DNA of 64,000 bases from Marinomonas mediterranea MMB-1 (lineage in GTDB: Bacteria; Pseudomonadota; Gammaproteobacteria; Pseudomonadales; Marinomonadaceae), in assembly GCF_000192865.1 (NCBI RefSeq), contig NC_015276.1:2728001-2792000 (forward strand), given 5' to 3'. The translations under genes were made by a program, and so were the position numbers. How positions within the stretch are numbered: the first letter of the stretch is position 1; each line of letters begins with the position of its first letter. The notes under the pieces were generated by a model that saw only the letters and a program-made list of their open reading frames with translations, made no database searches and was not told the DNA's origin. Shown in pieces: positions 52,001 through 61,075 of this stretch.

Positions 52001-52044
52001 TATACACAAAAAAGCCAGACATTTGTCTGGCTTTTTTGTGTATA
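52001..52044. terminator. Terminator after lpxC, 21-bp perfect stem
   Basis: The arms 52001-52021 and 52024-52044 are perfect complements with a two-base centre. The core AGCCAGACA/TGTCTGGCT is flanked by A6/T6. It begins 28 bases past the lpxC stop and separates lpxC from secA. Confidence 0.9.
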
Positions 52045-52072
52045 AACAACTAAATGCTTAATTTACAATCAG

Positions 52073-52987
52073 TTAATTCGCAGCAACAGGCTCTACAAAT
52101 GAAATGGGCATCACTTGAGCCTCATCTTCAAATGAAACATATTCCCACGCATCCTGACGCTCAAGCAAAGCTAGCAGTAGCTTATTATTTAGAGCATGCC
52201 CTGATTTATGAGCCTTATACTCACCAATCAAACTATGTCCTAGTAGATATAAATCGCCAATCGCATCCAAAACCTTATGGCGCACTAGCTCATCTCTATA
52301 ACGCAATCCTTCGTCATTCAGAACTTTAAAGTCATCAAGAACAATGGCGTTATCCATATTAGCGCCACGAGCCAAATCATTGTTTTTGAAGTACTCAAGA
52401 TCTTTCATAAACCCGAACGTACGAGCACGACTGATTTCTTTCACAAAAGTCGTTGTAGAGAAATCAATCGAGGTATTCTGAACATCTTCACCAATAGCAG
52501 GATGATCAAAATCGATCGTAAAAGTCAGCCTAAAGCCAGAATGAGGCTCAAGGATGGCATATTTATCCCCTTCCTCTACTCGAATCGGCTTGGTGATACG
52601 AATAAACTTTTTCGGTGCGCTTTGCTCTTCAAGACCAGCAGATTGCAGCAAGAACACGAATGGACTAGCACTTCCGTCCATTAGAGGAATCTCACTTGCA
52701 CTCACCTCAACATAAGCATTGTCTACACCTAATCCCGCCATCGCAGACATTAGGTGCTCTACCGTACTTACTTTAACGTCGTCAGAGCACAACGCTGTCG
52801 CAAAATTTGTCGACCCAACAGCACGCGCATCGCCAACTATTTCTACCGGTGGCTCAAGATCAGTCCGAACAAACACAATACCAGTATTGACTGGCGCTGG
52901 TTTGAGCGTCAAATACACTTTTTCACCAGAGTGCAAGCCAACCCCAGTAGCGCGGATAATATTTTTCAGTGTGCGCTGACGTACCAT
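52073..52987 (-). CDS. lpxC: UDP-3-O-acyl-N-acetylglucosamine deacetylase
   Basis: Zinc enzyme that commits to lipid A synthesis. Zinc ligands are H78 (VSTVEHLMSA) and the His and Asp of RHKVLDAIGDLYLLG; the catalytic histidine is in HKSGHALNN. 304 residues, normal length. The gene follows ftsZ by about 105 bases and precedes secA. Confidence 0.97.
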   Translation of the reverse strand: MVRQRTLKNIIRATGVGLHSGEKVYLTLKPAPVNTGIVFVRTDLEPPVEIVGDARAVGSTNFATALCSDDVKVSTVEHLMSAMAGLGVDNAYVEVSASEIPLMDGSASPFVFLLQSAGLEEQSAPKKFIRITKPIRVEEGDKYAILEPHSGFRLTFTIDFDHPAIGEDVQNTSIDFSTTTFVKEISRARTFGFMKDLEYFKNNDLARGANMDNAIVLDDFKVLNDEGLRYRDELVRHKVLDAIGDLYLLGHSLIGEYKAHKSGHALNNKLLLALLERQDAWEYVSFEDEAQVMPISFVEPVAAN

Positions 52988-53092
52988 TATTTTCCTACAA
53001 TTTCATTACAGATAGTTAATTAATGAGAATGTTATCAACTAACTAAAATTTATACAATTCAAAGATGATTAATTACGTATTTTTTACGCAAA

Positions 53093-54334
53093 TCAATCAG
53101 CCTGACGACGCAAAAACGCTGGGATATCCAAATACGATAATTGATCATCTGCCCCTTTAGAGGACTCTAAACTCTTATCGTTTGCCTTAACCTGCGACTC
53201 CTCAGAAGAAACGTCATCCTTCTGAACAGCAGAAGACGTTACAACTGGCTTAGCCACCGCTTCTACAGCTGGCTTTGATGCGTTAGATGCAGAAGGCGCA
53301 GACTGAGTTACTGAAGGCTTTACCGCAGACACATCACCCACTGCGGATTTCATCTCAACATTAGCACTTTGCCCTTCTAGCCCCGTAGCAACTACCGTGA
53401 CCCGCATTTCATCTTCTACAGTCGGATCAATTGCACAACCAATAACAACCGTTGCATCTTCTGACGCATACTCCTCAATGATCCCACCAACTTCGGTAAA
53501 CTCAGACAAGCCCACCTCTTCGTTTGCCGTGATATTAACTAATACGCCACGAGCACCTTTAAGATTAATATCTTCAAGCAAAGGGTTGTGTATTGCCGCT
53601 TCCGCAGCAACACGCGCACGATCTTCTCCGATGGCAGACCCCGTTCCCATCATTGCCATCCCCATTTCCGACATCACTGTTTTAACATCGGCGAAATCGA
53701 CGTTTATCAAACCAGGTCTCATTATAAGGTCGGTAATACCCTGAACAGCATTGAACAAAACATTATTCGCTTCACCAAACGCTTTAAGTAATGAAATATT
53801 CTTACCTAAAACAGGCAGCAGCCTCTCATTCGGAACGGTTATAAGCGAGTCAACATTCTCACGTAGCTCTTGAAGCCCCGCATCTGCAACCTTAGCTCTG
53901 CGACGCCCTTCAAATGGAAACGGCTTCGTCACAACGGCAACAGTCAAAATCCCCAATTCTCGTGCAACTTGAGCAATGACAGGTGCAGCTCCCGTTCCGG
54001 TGCCACCACCCATACCAGCCGTAATAAATACCATATCTGCACCCGTTAGAAGCTGAGTAATTTTCTCTTGATCTTCTAATGCAGAATCACGGCCAACGGA
54101 AGGGTTCGCTCCCGCACCAAGCCCCTTTGTCACCGTGGTACCAAGCTGCAATGTAATTCCAGAATCCAGCCCCATCAGAGCCTTAGAATCCGTATTAGCG
54201 CAGATAAACTCTACGCCCTCAAGCTGGTTTTCCAACATATGACGCACGGCATTGCCACCGCCACCACCAACTCCAACAACCTTGATTACAGCGTTGTCGG
54301 ATAAATTTTCATCTGCTAAATCAAACACATTCAT
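53093..54334 (-). CDS. ftsZ: Cell division protein FtsZ
   Basis: Tubulin-like GTPase that forms the division ring. The tubulin signature GGGTGTGAAP lies at about 109-118, the T7 loop NVDFADVKTVM near 210 and the C-terminal conserved peptide LSYLDIPAFLRRQAD binds FtsA and ZipA. The linker (about 320-395) is long and rich in Ser, Val and Lys. 413 residues. It follows ftsA by 43 bases. Confidence 0.98.
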   Translation of the reverse strand: MNVFDLADENLSDNAVIKVVGVGGGGGNAVRHMLENQLEGVEFICANTDSKALMGLDSGITLQLGTTVTKGLGAGANPSVGRDSALEDQEKITQLLTGADMVFITAGMGGGTGTGAAPVIAQVARELGILTVAVVTKPFPFEGRRRAKVADAGLQELRENVDSLITVPNERLLPVLGKNISLLKAFGEANNVLFNAVQGITDLIMRPGLINVDFADVKTVMSEMGMAMMGTGSAIGEDRARVAAEAAIHNPLLEDINLKGARGVLVNITANEEVGLSEFTEVGGIIEEYASEDATVVIGCAIDPTVEDEMRVTVVATGLEGQSANVEMKSAVGDVSAVKPSVTQSAPSASNASKPAVEAVAKPVVTSSAVQKDDVSSEESQVKANDKSLESSKGADDQLSYLDIPAFLRRQAD

Positions 54335-54377
54335 GGGCGACGCGCTCCTAAAAATCTGCTGTCAAAAATGACAATCA

Positions 54378-55649
54378 TTAAATATAACTTTGAAACCAAT
54401 CTTTTACTTTATGCCAAGCTTTCGTTGCACTGAAAGACGGCTTGGTCTCATCAGAGTTAACATCTTGTGTATTTCTACTACTTCCGGCCCGCAAAACACT
54501 TGACGGTTCGGCAACCATATCATCCATTTCAGCACTTCCATTTGCTAATAAACCAACGCTTGTCGCATACATAGAGTTATCGACAATCTCGGAGATTCCT
54601 TTAACATTCGTTGGTGTCGCTAGCCGAACAGGCATATCAAAGATACGCTCCGCGAGCTCAACAGCACCCTCCATTAACGCAGTGCCGCCAGTTACGACAA
54701 CCCCTGCAGGTATTCGTTCCGCAAAACCACTACGTTGCAACTCATCATAGATAAGTTGGTAAATTTCTTCGTAGCGAGCTTCAACAACTTCCGCTAATGC
54801 ATGACGAGAAATAGACCTCGACTGGCGATCCCCAACGCTCGGAACATCTATCACTTGATCGGTAGAAGCCAACGAGGACAACGCACAGGCATATTTAATC
54901 TTTATATCTTCAGCATGTACCGTTGGCGTACGCAAAGCCATAGAAATATCATTGGTAACCTGATCGCCTGCAACAGGAACAACAGAAGTGTGATGCAAAG
55001 CACCATCCACCCAAACGGCAATATCAGACGTTCCAGCACCAATATCAACAAGGCAAACGCCAAGCTCTTTTTCGTCTTCGCTTAAGCTAGTATCACTGGA
55101 AGCAAGTTGAGACAAAATAACGCCATCAACACCCAAACCACATTTCTTGATGCATTTTTCGACGTTCATCACAGCATTAGCAGCCCCCGAGACCAAATGA
55201 ACATTGGCCTCAAGGCGCACACCAGACATACCCAAAGGGTCTCGTATACCTTCCTGCGAATCAATTTGAAACTCTTGTGGCAGAACATGAAGAAGGCGTT
55301 GGTCAGAAGAAATAGGAACAGCTTGAGCAGCATCAATGACACGTTCAATGTCTTCTTTTTGAACTTCACCATCTTTTACTGCAACAATACCGTGAGAGTT
55401 TTGGCTACGGATATGACTCCCAGCCACACTAACGTAGACAGAGTGAATATTACACCCCGCCATCAACTCTGCTTCTTCTACCGCTCTTTGAATAGACTGA
55501 ACGGTAGATTCAATATTGATAACAACGCCTCTTTTCATCCCTTTAGCAGGCTGAGTACCTATACCAACAATTTCAACGTTTCCATCACCTAGTACCTCAC
55601 CTACTATGCAAGTTACTTTTGATGTACCAACGTCTAAGCCAACTATCAT
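54378..55649 (-). CDS. ftsA: Cell division protein FtsA
   Basis: Actin-like ATPase that anchors FtsZ to the membrane and recruits later division proteins. Phosphate loops GLDVGTSKV and VCLVDIGAGTSDIAVW, and VVTGGTALMEG, are present; the C-terminal amphipathic helix WHKVKDWFQSYI is the membrane anchor. An in-frame stop 12 bases upstream fixes the start at 55649, with AGGAAGGT as ribosome site. 423 residues. Confidence 0.97.
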   Translation of the reverse strand: MIVGLDVGTSKVTCIVGEVLGDGNVEIVGIGTQPAKGMKRGVVINIESTVQSIQRAVEEAELMAGCNIHSVYVSVAGSHIRSQNSHGIVAVKDGEVQKEDIERVIDAAQAVPISSDQRLLHVLPQEFQIDSQEGIRDPLGMSGVRLEANVHLVSGAANAVMNVEKCIKKCGLGVDGVILSQLASSDTSLSEDEKELGVCLVDIGAGTSDIAVWVDGALHHTSVVPVAGDQVTNDISMALRTPTVHAEDIKIKYACALSSLASTDQVIDVPSVGDRQSRSISRHALAEVVEARYEEIYQLIYDELQRSGFAERIPAGVVVTGGTALMEGAVELAERIFDMPVRLATPTNVKGISEIVDNSMYATSVGLLANGSAEMDDMVAEPSSVLRAGSSRNTQDVNSDETKPSFSATKAWHKVKDWFQSYI

Positions 55650-55716
55650 TCTACCTTCCTAGTTATCGCTAAATCGCAACTTTTATGCTCATATTCAAGC
55701 AACAAGCGAGCCAAAT

Positions 55717-56406
55717 TCATAATTTCTCGTTCCATTGTACCGCCACCCCATGAGGGTACCGAGCATCAACAGACAAAACATTCTCTATTTTACCTGATAA
55801 ATCACTTTTATACACGGCAATAAACCGCTGTAAACGCTCTAAAACCTTGTCTCGCCCGAGTTTTACATACACATCATTTTGAAACTTGATATTCCATGCA
55901 CCACGTTTCTCCAGTACAAGCTCTTTTATTCTCAATGACGAGTTTGATAGCATTTGACTCATAAGACCAAACTGATCCAAAACAACCTGACTACTAGAAT
56001 CAGGACCTTTCAAATTCGCTAGCGGCAAAGTTTCGCCATGACGAGGAGAAATCACCTCTCCATTCGAGGTGACTATCTGCCTCGAATTCCAATAAGCGAT
56101 CGGTTGATGTTCTTTCACCTCAACCACAATTTTATCCGGCCATACCTTTCGAATGCGCGCACTGGCGACCCACTCAGGAGACACTGCAACCGTCTCTGCT
56201 TGCGACAGCGAAAGAGTTAGCAAACTTTCACCCAACAATACATCATAAGCTATTTCTAACTCTTGACGCTTAGCATTGATCAGCCGACCTTCAATTTCTA
56301 TTTTTTTGACAGCAAACCAGCGCTCATTAGGTGAACTATCTTGCTCCCCTTGGAAAATAGCGAACACAATCAAAGAAATCGCCCCAAGCAAGGCCGCTAA
56401 ACGCAT
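55717..56406 (-). CDS. ftsQ: Cell division protein FtsQ
   Basis: Bitopic membrane protein that links early and late division proteins through FtsB and FtsL. One membrane helix at about 3-19, then the POTRA domain (KKIEIEGRLINAKRQELE) and the beta domain. 229 residues, slightly short because the cytoplasmic N-terminus is very small. Four bases separate it from ddlB. Confidence 0.92.
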   Translation of the reverse strand: MRLAALLGAISLIVFAIFQGEQDSSPNERWFAVKKIEIEGRLINAKRQELEIAYDVLLGESLLTLSLSQAETVAVSPEWVASARIRKVWPDKIVVEVKEHQPIAYWNSRQIVTSNGEVISPRHGETLPLANLKGPDSSSQVVLDQFGLMSQMLSNSSLRIKELVLEKRGAWNIKFQNDVYVKLGRDKVLERLQRFIAVYKSDLSGKIENVLSVDARYPHGVAVQWNEKL

Positions 56407-56410
56407 TTTC

Positions 56411-57358
56411 TCAGATACTCCCCACTGAATCCCAAGCAGAACACAGTATTTTTTCGACTAAATCTTGATAGCTGATACCGACATGAGCAGCCGCCATTGG
56501 CACTAAACTATGAGACGTCATTCCAGGAGAGGTATTTACCTCAAGCACGGAAAAGTCGCCGTTATTACGACGCATAACATCAACACGGCCCCAACCTTTA
56601 CACCCAACAGCTAAATAAGCATCAAGAGACAACGCTTTCAACCGAGATTCATCATCGTCACTCAAACCAGAAGGCAATCGATATTCGGTATCATCCGCCA
56701 AATATTTTGCTTCGTAATCGTACAGCTGATGATCTTCTGACGGTTTGAGACCGATTGCAGGGTATGCTTCGTCATTGATAATCGAAACGGTAAATTCAGG
56801 CCCCTCTATAAACTCTTCCACAAGTATTTCGGAGTCATACTCACGCGCATCTCGAAGCGCCTGCATTAACTGCTCTGTATTGTCCGCCTTACTAATACCA
56901 ATCGTGGAACCTTCGCGTGACGGCTTCACTATAACGGGGTATGACAACTGCCTTTCAACACACTCAACTGAAACATCACTTGCATCAGCAATATAATCCG
57001 GTGTCGGAATCCCAAGCCCCTTCCATAACTTTTTAGTCATCAGTTTGTCCATCGCCAATGCGCAAGCTAACTGACGACTCCCTGTATAGGGTTTTGACAT
57101 CAAATCCAGAAGCGCCTGAATATGACCATCCTCGCCTTCACCACCGTGCAATCCGATAAAAGCAATATCGAATGGTTCGGCGCGCAGCTGATCAATAGGG
57201 TTTCGATCATGTCGAGCACCATATAAATCAATCCCAAACGCATCATAACCTTTCTGCTTTAGAGCATTTAAGATTAGCCCACCACTCTCTAGGGACACCT
57301 CTCGTTCTGCACACCGACCTCCGTACAACACCGCAATTCTAGCGTCTTTCAAAAGCAT
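56411..57358 (-). CDS. ddlB: D-alanine-D-alanine ligase
   Basis: ATP-grasp enzyme making the D-Ala-D-Ala dipeptide for peptidoglycan. Motifs include the N-terminal VLYGGRCAEREVSLESG, the ATP-binding PVIVKPSREGSTIGISKA and the metal-binding EVNTSPGMTSHSLVP. 315 residues. It overlaps the murC stop by one base (TAATG). Confidence 0.96.
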   Translation of the reverse strand: MLLKDARIAVLYGGRCAEREVSLESGGLILNALKQKGYDAFGIDLYGARHDRNPIDQLRAEPFDIAFIGLHGGEGEDGHIQALLDLMSKPYTGSRQLACALAMDKLMTKKLWKGLGIPTPDYIADASDVSVECVERQLSYPVIVKPSREGSTIGISKADNTEQLMQALRDAREYDSEILVEEFIEGPEFTVSIINDEAYPAIGLKPSEDHQLYDYEAKYLADDTEYRLPSGLSDDDESRLKALSLDAYLAVGCKGWGRVDVMRRNNGDFSVLEVNTSPGMTSHSLVPMAAAHVGISYQDLVEKILCSAWDSVGSI

Positions 57359-58788
57359 TAGTTTACTACTCCCGTCGCAGCAAGTTTGCGAGAAATCACA
57401 CCGATATTCCCAGCACCTTGAGTGATCAGCAAATCATCATCTCGCAATACGTTCGACAAAATAGACTGCAATTCTCCGTCATCGCGAACATGAATAGGAT
57501 CGACGGTTCCTCGCATACGAATACTGCCACAAAGAGACTTGCTGTCCGCCCCATTTATGATCGCCTCACCCGCGGAATACACATCAAGCAAAATAAGAAC
57601 ATCTACTTTCGACAAGACTCGAACAAAGTCCTCATAGAGGTCGCGGGTACGTGTATAGCGATGTGGCTGATAAACCATTACCAAACGCTTCTCTGGCCAG
57701 CCATCACGTATTGCATTAATTGTCGCCAACACTTCACTAGGGTGATGACCATAATCATCCACGAACATTGCCTTGCCACCATCAGACAAAACAAGCGGCT
57801 CAAGTTCTTGAAACCGTCGCCCAACCCCTTCAAAACCCATTAAACCAGCCTGAATAACATTTGGGGCGACACCCAAATCAGTCGCAACGGCAATTGTTGC
57901 CAACGCATTCAAAACGTTATGCTTACCAGGCATTGGCAAACGAATACGAATTGGCTCTCCCTCTGGAAGATGCGCCATAAACTCACAGTAACGGCCCGAC
58001 TGCTTAATATCTGTGGCATAAAAATCGGCCTGTTCTTCTATCCCGTAAGTTAAAACGGGGCGACTTAGCTCAGGCATTATCGAACGAACATTTTCATCAT
58101 CAATACAAAGAACAGCCAACCCATAGAAAGGCAAGTTATGGATAAACTCAATAAATGTGCGCTTAACTTGTTCAAAGTCGCCTTGATAAGTATCCATGTG
58201 ATCTTCATCGATATTTGTCACAATAACCGTTTGCGGCTGAAGATGCAGAAACGAAGCATCACTCTCATCCGCTTCCGCCACCAGGTATTTACTACTGCCT
58301 AACTGCGCATTTGTTCCTGCACTTGTTAACTTCCCACCTATCACAAACGTAGGGGCATCACCCGTTGCAGTCAAAATAGAGGACATCAAGCTTGTTGTCG
58401 TCGTTTTCCCATGGGTACCTGCCACCGCAATACCATGTCGGTAACGCATTAGCTCTGCTAACATCTCTGCTCGACGCACAATTGGAATACGATGCTCTTT
58501 CGCCCATTTGATTTCCGGGTTCTCTTCATTTATGGCAGTTGAAACCACAATAACGTGAGCATCGAACACATTCTCTTCTTTATGACCTATGTATACACAA
58601 ATCCCCATATCCTCTAATCGCTGAGTCGTAGAACTTGTCTTTATATCAGAACCGGTTACTCGATAACCTTGGTTATGCAAAACCTCAGCAATACCACACA
58701 TACCAACACCACCAATGCCGATAAAGTGCACCTTTTGAATTCGACGCATTGCTGGGATATCGTATTGGAACTTACTTTCAATCATCAT
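57358..58788 (-). CDS. murC: UDP-N-acetylmuramate-L-alanine ligase
   Basis: Adds L-alanine to UDP-MurNAc in the cytoplasm. N-terminal Rossmann domain (VHFIGIGGVGMCGIAEVL), P-loop GTHGKTTTT at about 124-132 and the C-terminal domain with DDYGHHPSE and YQPHRYTRTRDL. 476 residues. Overlaps murG by four bases (ATGA). Confidence 0.97.
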   Translation of the reverse strand: MMIESKFQYDIPAMRRIQKVHFIGIGGVGMCGIAEVLHNQGYRVTGSDIKTSSTTQRLEDMGICVYIGHKEENVFDAHVIVVSTAINEENPEIKWAKEHRIPIVRRAEMLAELMRYRHGIAVAGTHGKTTTTSLMSSILTATGDAPTFVIGGKLTSAGTNAQLGSSKYLVAEADESDASFLHLQPQTVIVTNIDEDHMDTYQGDFEQVKRTFIEFIHNLPFYGLAVLCIDDENVRSIMPELSRPVLTYGIEEQADFYATDIKQSGRYCEFMAHLPEGEPIRIRLPMPGKHNVLNALATIAVATDLGVAPNVIQAGLMGFEGVGRRFQELEPLVLSDGGKAMFVDDYGHHPSEVLATINAIRDGWPEKRLVMVYQPHRYTRTRDLYEDFVRVLSKVDVLILLDVYSAGEAIINGADSKSLCGSIRMRGTVDPIHVRDDGELQSILSNVLRDDDLLITQGAGNIGVISRKLAATGVVN

Positions 58789-59858
58789 TTTGCATACCTT
58801 AAACAGTGCGACACGACATTTCGAGTCGCATCAGGTTGAGCCAACTGCTTTGCGCCCTCACCCATTTTTTTCAATTTTGTTGAGTCCGCTACAACTGAGC
58901 GAATCAAATCTGTTACAGAGTTAACATCAAACTCGGATTGAGGCATTAAAAAAGCCCCACCCACTTTTGATAAGTGTTTTGCATTCTCGGTCTGATGATC
59001 ATCGATAGCGAAAGGAAACGGAACCAAAATAGAAGGCAAACCCGCGACAGCGAGCTCACTCACCGTCATAGCACCAGAACGACAGACAACGATATCAGCC
59101 CAATAATACGCATGATCCATATTATCAATATAGGGCTCAACTCTCGCCTGCTCTATTCCACAATCAGAATACAGCTTACGGACATCGTCGATATTTCTTT
59201 TGCCTGTTTGATGCCAAACATCAAGTCTTTCACTGCCAGACCATTCAGATAACAATCTAGGAATCAGCTCATTAATCGCTTGCGCCCCTAGACTTCCCCC
59301 TACGACCAACAATTTCAATGGTCCAGAGTCATTTGAGCGAACGGGTCTAGTTTTCTGCTCCAATATATCGCTTCTTATTGGGTTTCCCACTGTAATAGCA
59401 GAAGGCAAAGCACCTTCAAATGCTTGAAGCCGTAACGAAGCAATTTTACCTAATAACTTATTGGTCGTCCCTGCAACCGCATTTTGCTCATGAATAACAA
59501 GAGGGATACCAAGCAATCTAGCTGCCACACCACCTGGCCCGGCAACAAAGCCTCCCATCCCGAGTACCACAGACGGTTTTAATGATTGCAAAATAGCGAT
59601 CGCCTGACCTATTGCGTGTAGCACTTGAAAAGGCGCTTTTAACAAACCAACTAACCCCTTTCCTCGAACACCTTTTATAGAAATCGTCTTCAAAGGAATG
59701 TCTTGATCGGGAACGATAGTCTCTTCCATCCCACCTTTCGATCCAAGCCACACAACATTATAACCCAACGCTTCAAAATGCTTCGCACAGGCAAGAGCGG
59801 GATATATGTGTCCACCCGTACCACCAGCCATAATAACAACTGTTTTTCCTTGACTCAC
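58785..59858 (-). CDS. murG: Lipid II-forming GlcNAc transferase MurG
   Basis: Membrane-surface glycosyltransferase (GT28) that adds GlcNAc to lipid I. The glycine-rich GGTGGHIYPALACA and MGGFVAGPGG loops and the CRSGAMTVSELAVAGLPSIL donor site (shown in part) are clear. 357 residues. Overlaps ftsW by four bases. Confidence 0.97.
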   Translation of the reverse strand: MSQGKTVVIMAGGTGGHIYPALACAKHFEALGYNVVWLGSKGGMEETIVPDQDIPLKTISIKGVRGKGLVGLLKAPFQVLHAIGQAIAILQSLKPSVVLGMGGFVAGPGGVAARLLGIPLVIHEQNAVAGTTNKLLGKIASLRLQAFEGALPSAITVGNPIRSDILEQKTRPVRSNDSGPLKLLVVGGSLGAQAINELIPRLLSEWSGSERLDVWHQTGKRNIDDVRKLYSDCGIEQARVEPYIDNMDHAYYWADIVVCRSGAMTVSELAVAGLPSILVPFPFAIDDHQTENAKHLSKVGGAFLMPQSEFDVNSVTDLIRSVVADSTKLKKMGEGAKQLAQPDATRNVVSHCLRYAK

Positions 59859-61075
59859 GCTAGCGCCTCACCATCGTCAATTGATTCATCAGACTTACGC
59901 TTCCGCTCTTCACTCTCACCACCTTTAGATGCCAATTTATTTTCTATATCGACTCTGGCAACCACAAACAATGACCCCAATGTAATGATCAAGCTACTGC
60001 CACCATAACTGATAAGAGGCAACGTCAAGCCTTTCGTAGGAAGAAAGCCTGTATTCACACCCACATTGATAATGACTTGAGCGAGTATCAGAATGGCAAA
60101 GCCAAAGCACATATAACCAGCAAACGGACGCGCCCCCATCAATGCTCTGTGACCTATTTTAAAGATCCTCGACAGCATCAAAGCAAATAAGCTGAGCAAC
60201 ACAACCCCACCTAACAACCCCATTTCCTCAACCCAAATTGAAAAAACGAAGTCCGTATGAGCTTCAGGCAAATAGCTAAGCTTTTGCACACTATTTCCAA
60301 GACCTAGACCAAACCACTCACCTCGACCATAGGCAATTAATGCCTGACTTAACTGATAGCCATCATTAAACGGATCCGCCCACGGGTCGACAAAGTTCAT
60401 AAGACGCTTAACTCGATAACTTTCCGACAACGCCAACCCTGCCATAACCAAGACAGCCATAATGACGATAGCAATAAATTGATAAACAGGAGCCCCCCCA
60501 ATAAACAGAAGAGCAATAACAGTACCGATCAATACGACCGATGCTCCAAAATCCGGCTCCATAAGTAAAAAGATCAGAAAAAGGGAGGTTAGAAACAGGG
60601 GCAAGGCAAAACCAATCAGGTTTTCTCGAACTCGTTCTGCACGACGTACAAGATAACCAGACACATATACAACCATGCAAACTTTTGCCACCTCGGACGC
60701 CTGCAAATTAAAAACAATCAGGTTAATCCAACGACGACTACCGTTTACCGTTTTACCTATTCCAGGTACGAGCACCAAAACCAGCAATACCAATGACAGA
60801 AGCATCAAAAGTATCCCCCACTTTTGCAAGTTCTGCGTCGGAATTTGCAACATCATAAAGCCAAATGAAACACCAAGAATTAAATAGAGTATCTGGCGGC
60901 CCATAAAAAAATACGGCGTATTGTGAATAGACTCAGACACTGATATTGAAGCACTGGCCACCATCACAATACCCAGAGCCAATATAGCAATGAGAGACAT
61001 AACAAACCATAGGTCCACTTTCGCCATATGATTCGCCGAGAGCGGCTCGAATATGTCTCTCAATTGGATCTTCAT
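59855..61075 (-). CDS. ftsW: SEDS peptidoglycan polymerase FtsW
   Basis: Division-specific glycan polymerase acting with FtsI. Ten membrane helices between about residues 20 and 385, with the SEDS signature PTKGLTLPLISYGGSSL and VNVGVNTGFLP-type loop. The C-terminal tail is charged. 406 residues. Overlaps murD by four bases. Confidence 0.96.
   Translation of the reverse strand: MKIQLRDIFEPLSANHMAKVDLWFVMSLIAILALGIVMVASASISVSESIHNTPYFFMGRQILYLILGVSFGFMMLQIPTQNLQKWGILLMLLSLVLLVLVLVPGIGKTVNGSRRWINLIVFNLQASEVAKVCMVVYVSGYLVRRAERVRENLIGFALPLFLTSLFLIFLLMEPDFGASVVLIGTVIALLFIGGAPVYQFIAIVIMAVLVMAGLALSESYRVKRLMNFVDPWADPFNDGYQLSQALIAYGRGEWFGLGLGNSVQKLSYLPEAHTDFVFSIWVEEMGLLGGVVLLSLFALMLSRIFKIGHRALMGARPFAGYMCFGFAILILAQVIINVGVNTGFLPTKGLTLPLISYGGSSLIITLGSLFVVARVDIENKLASKGGESEERKRKSDESIDDGEALA

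Noticed and set aside
52054..52329. 91-residue plus-strand frame opposite lpxC
   Set aside because: It overlaps the lpxC coding sequence on the other strand, and its start lies just past the lpxC terminator. The protein resembles no family.
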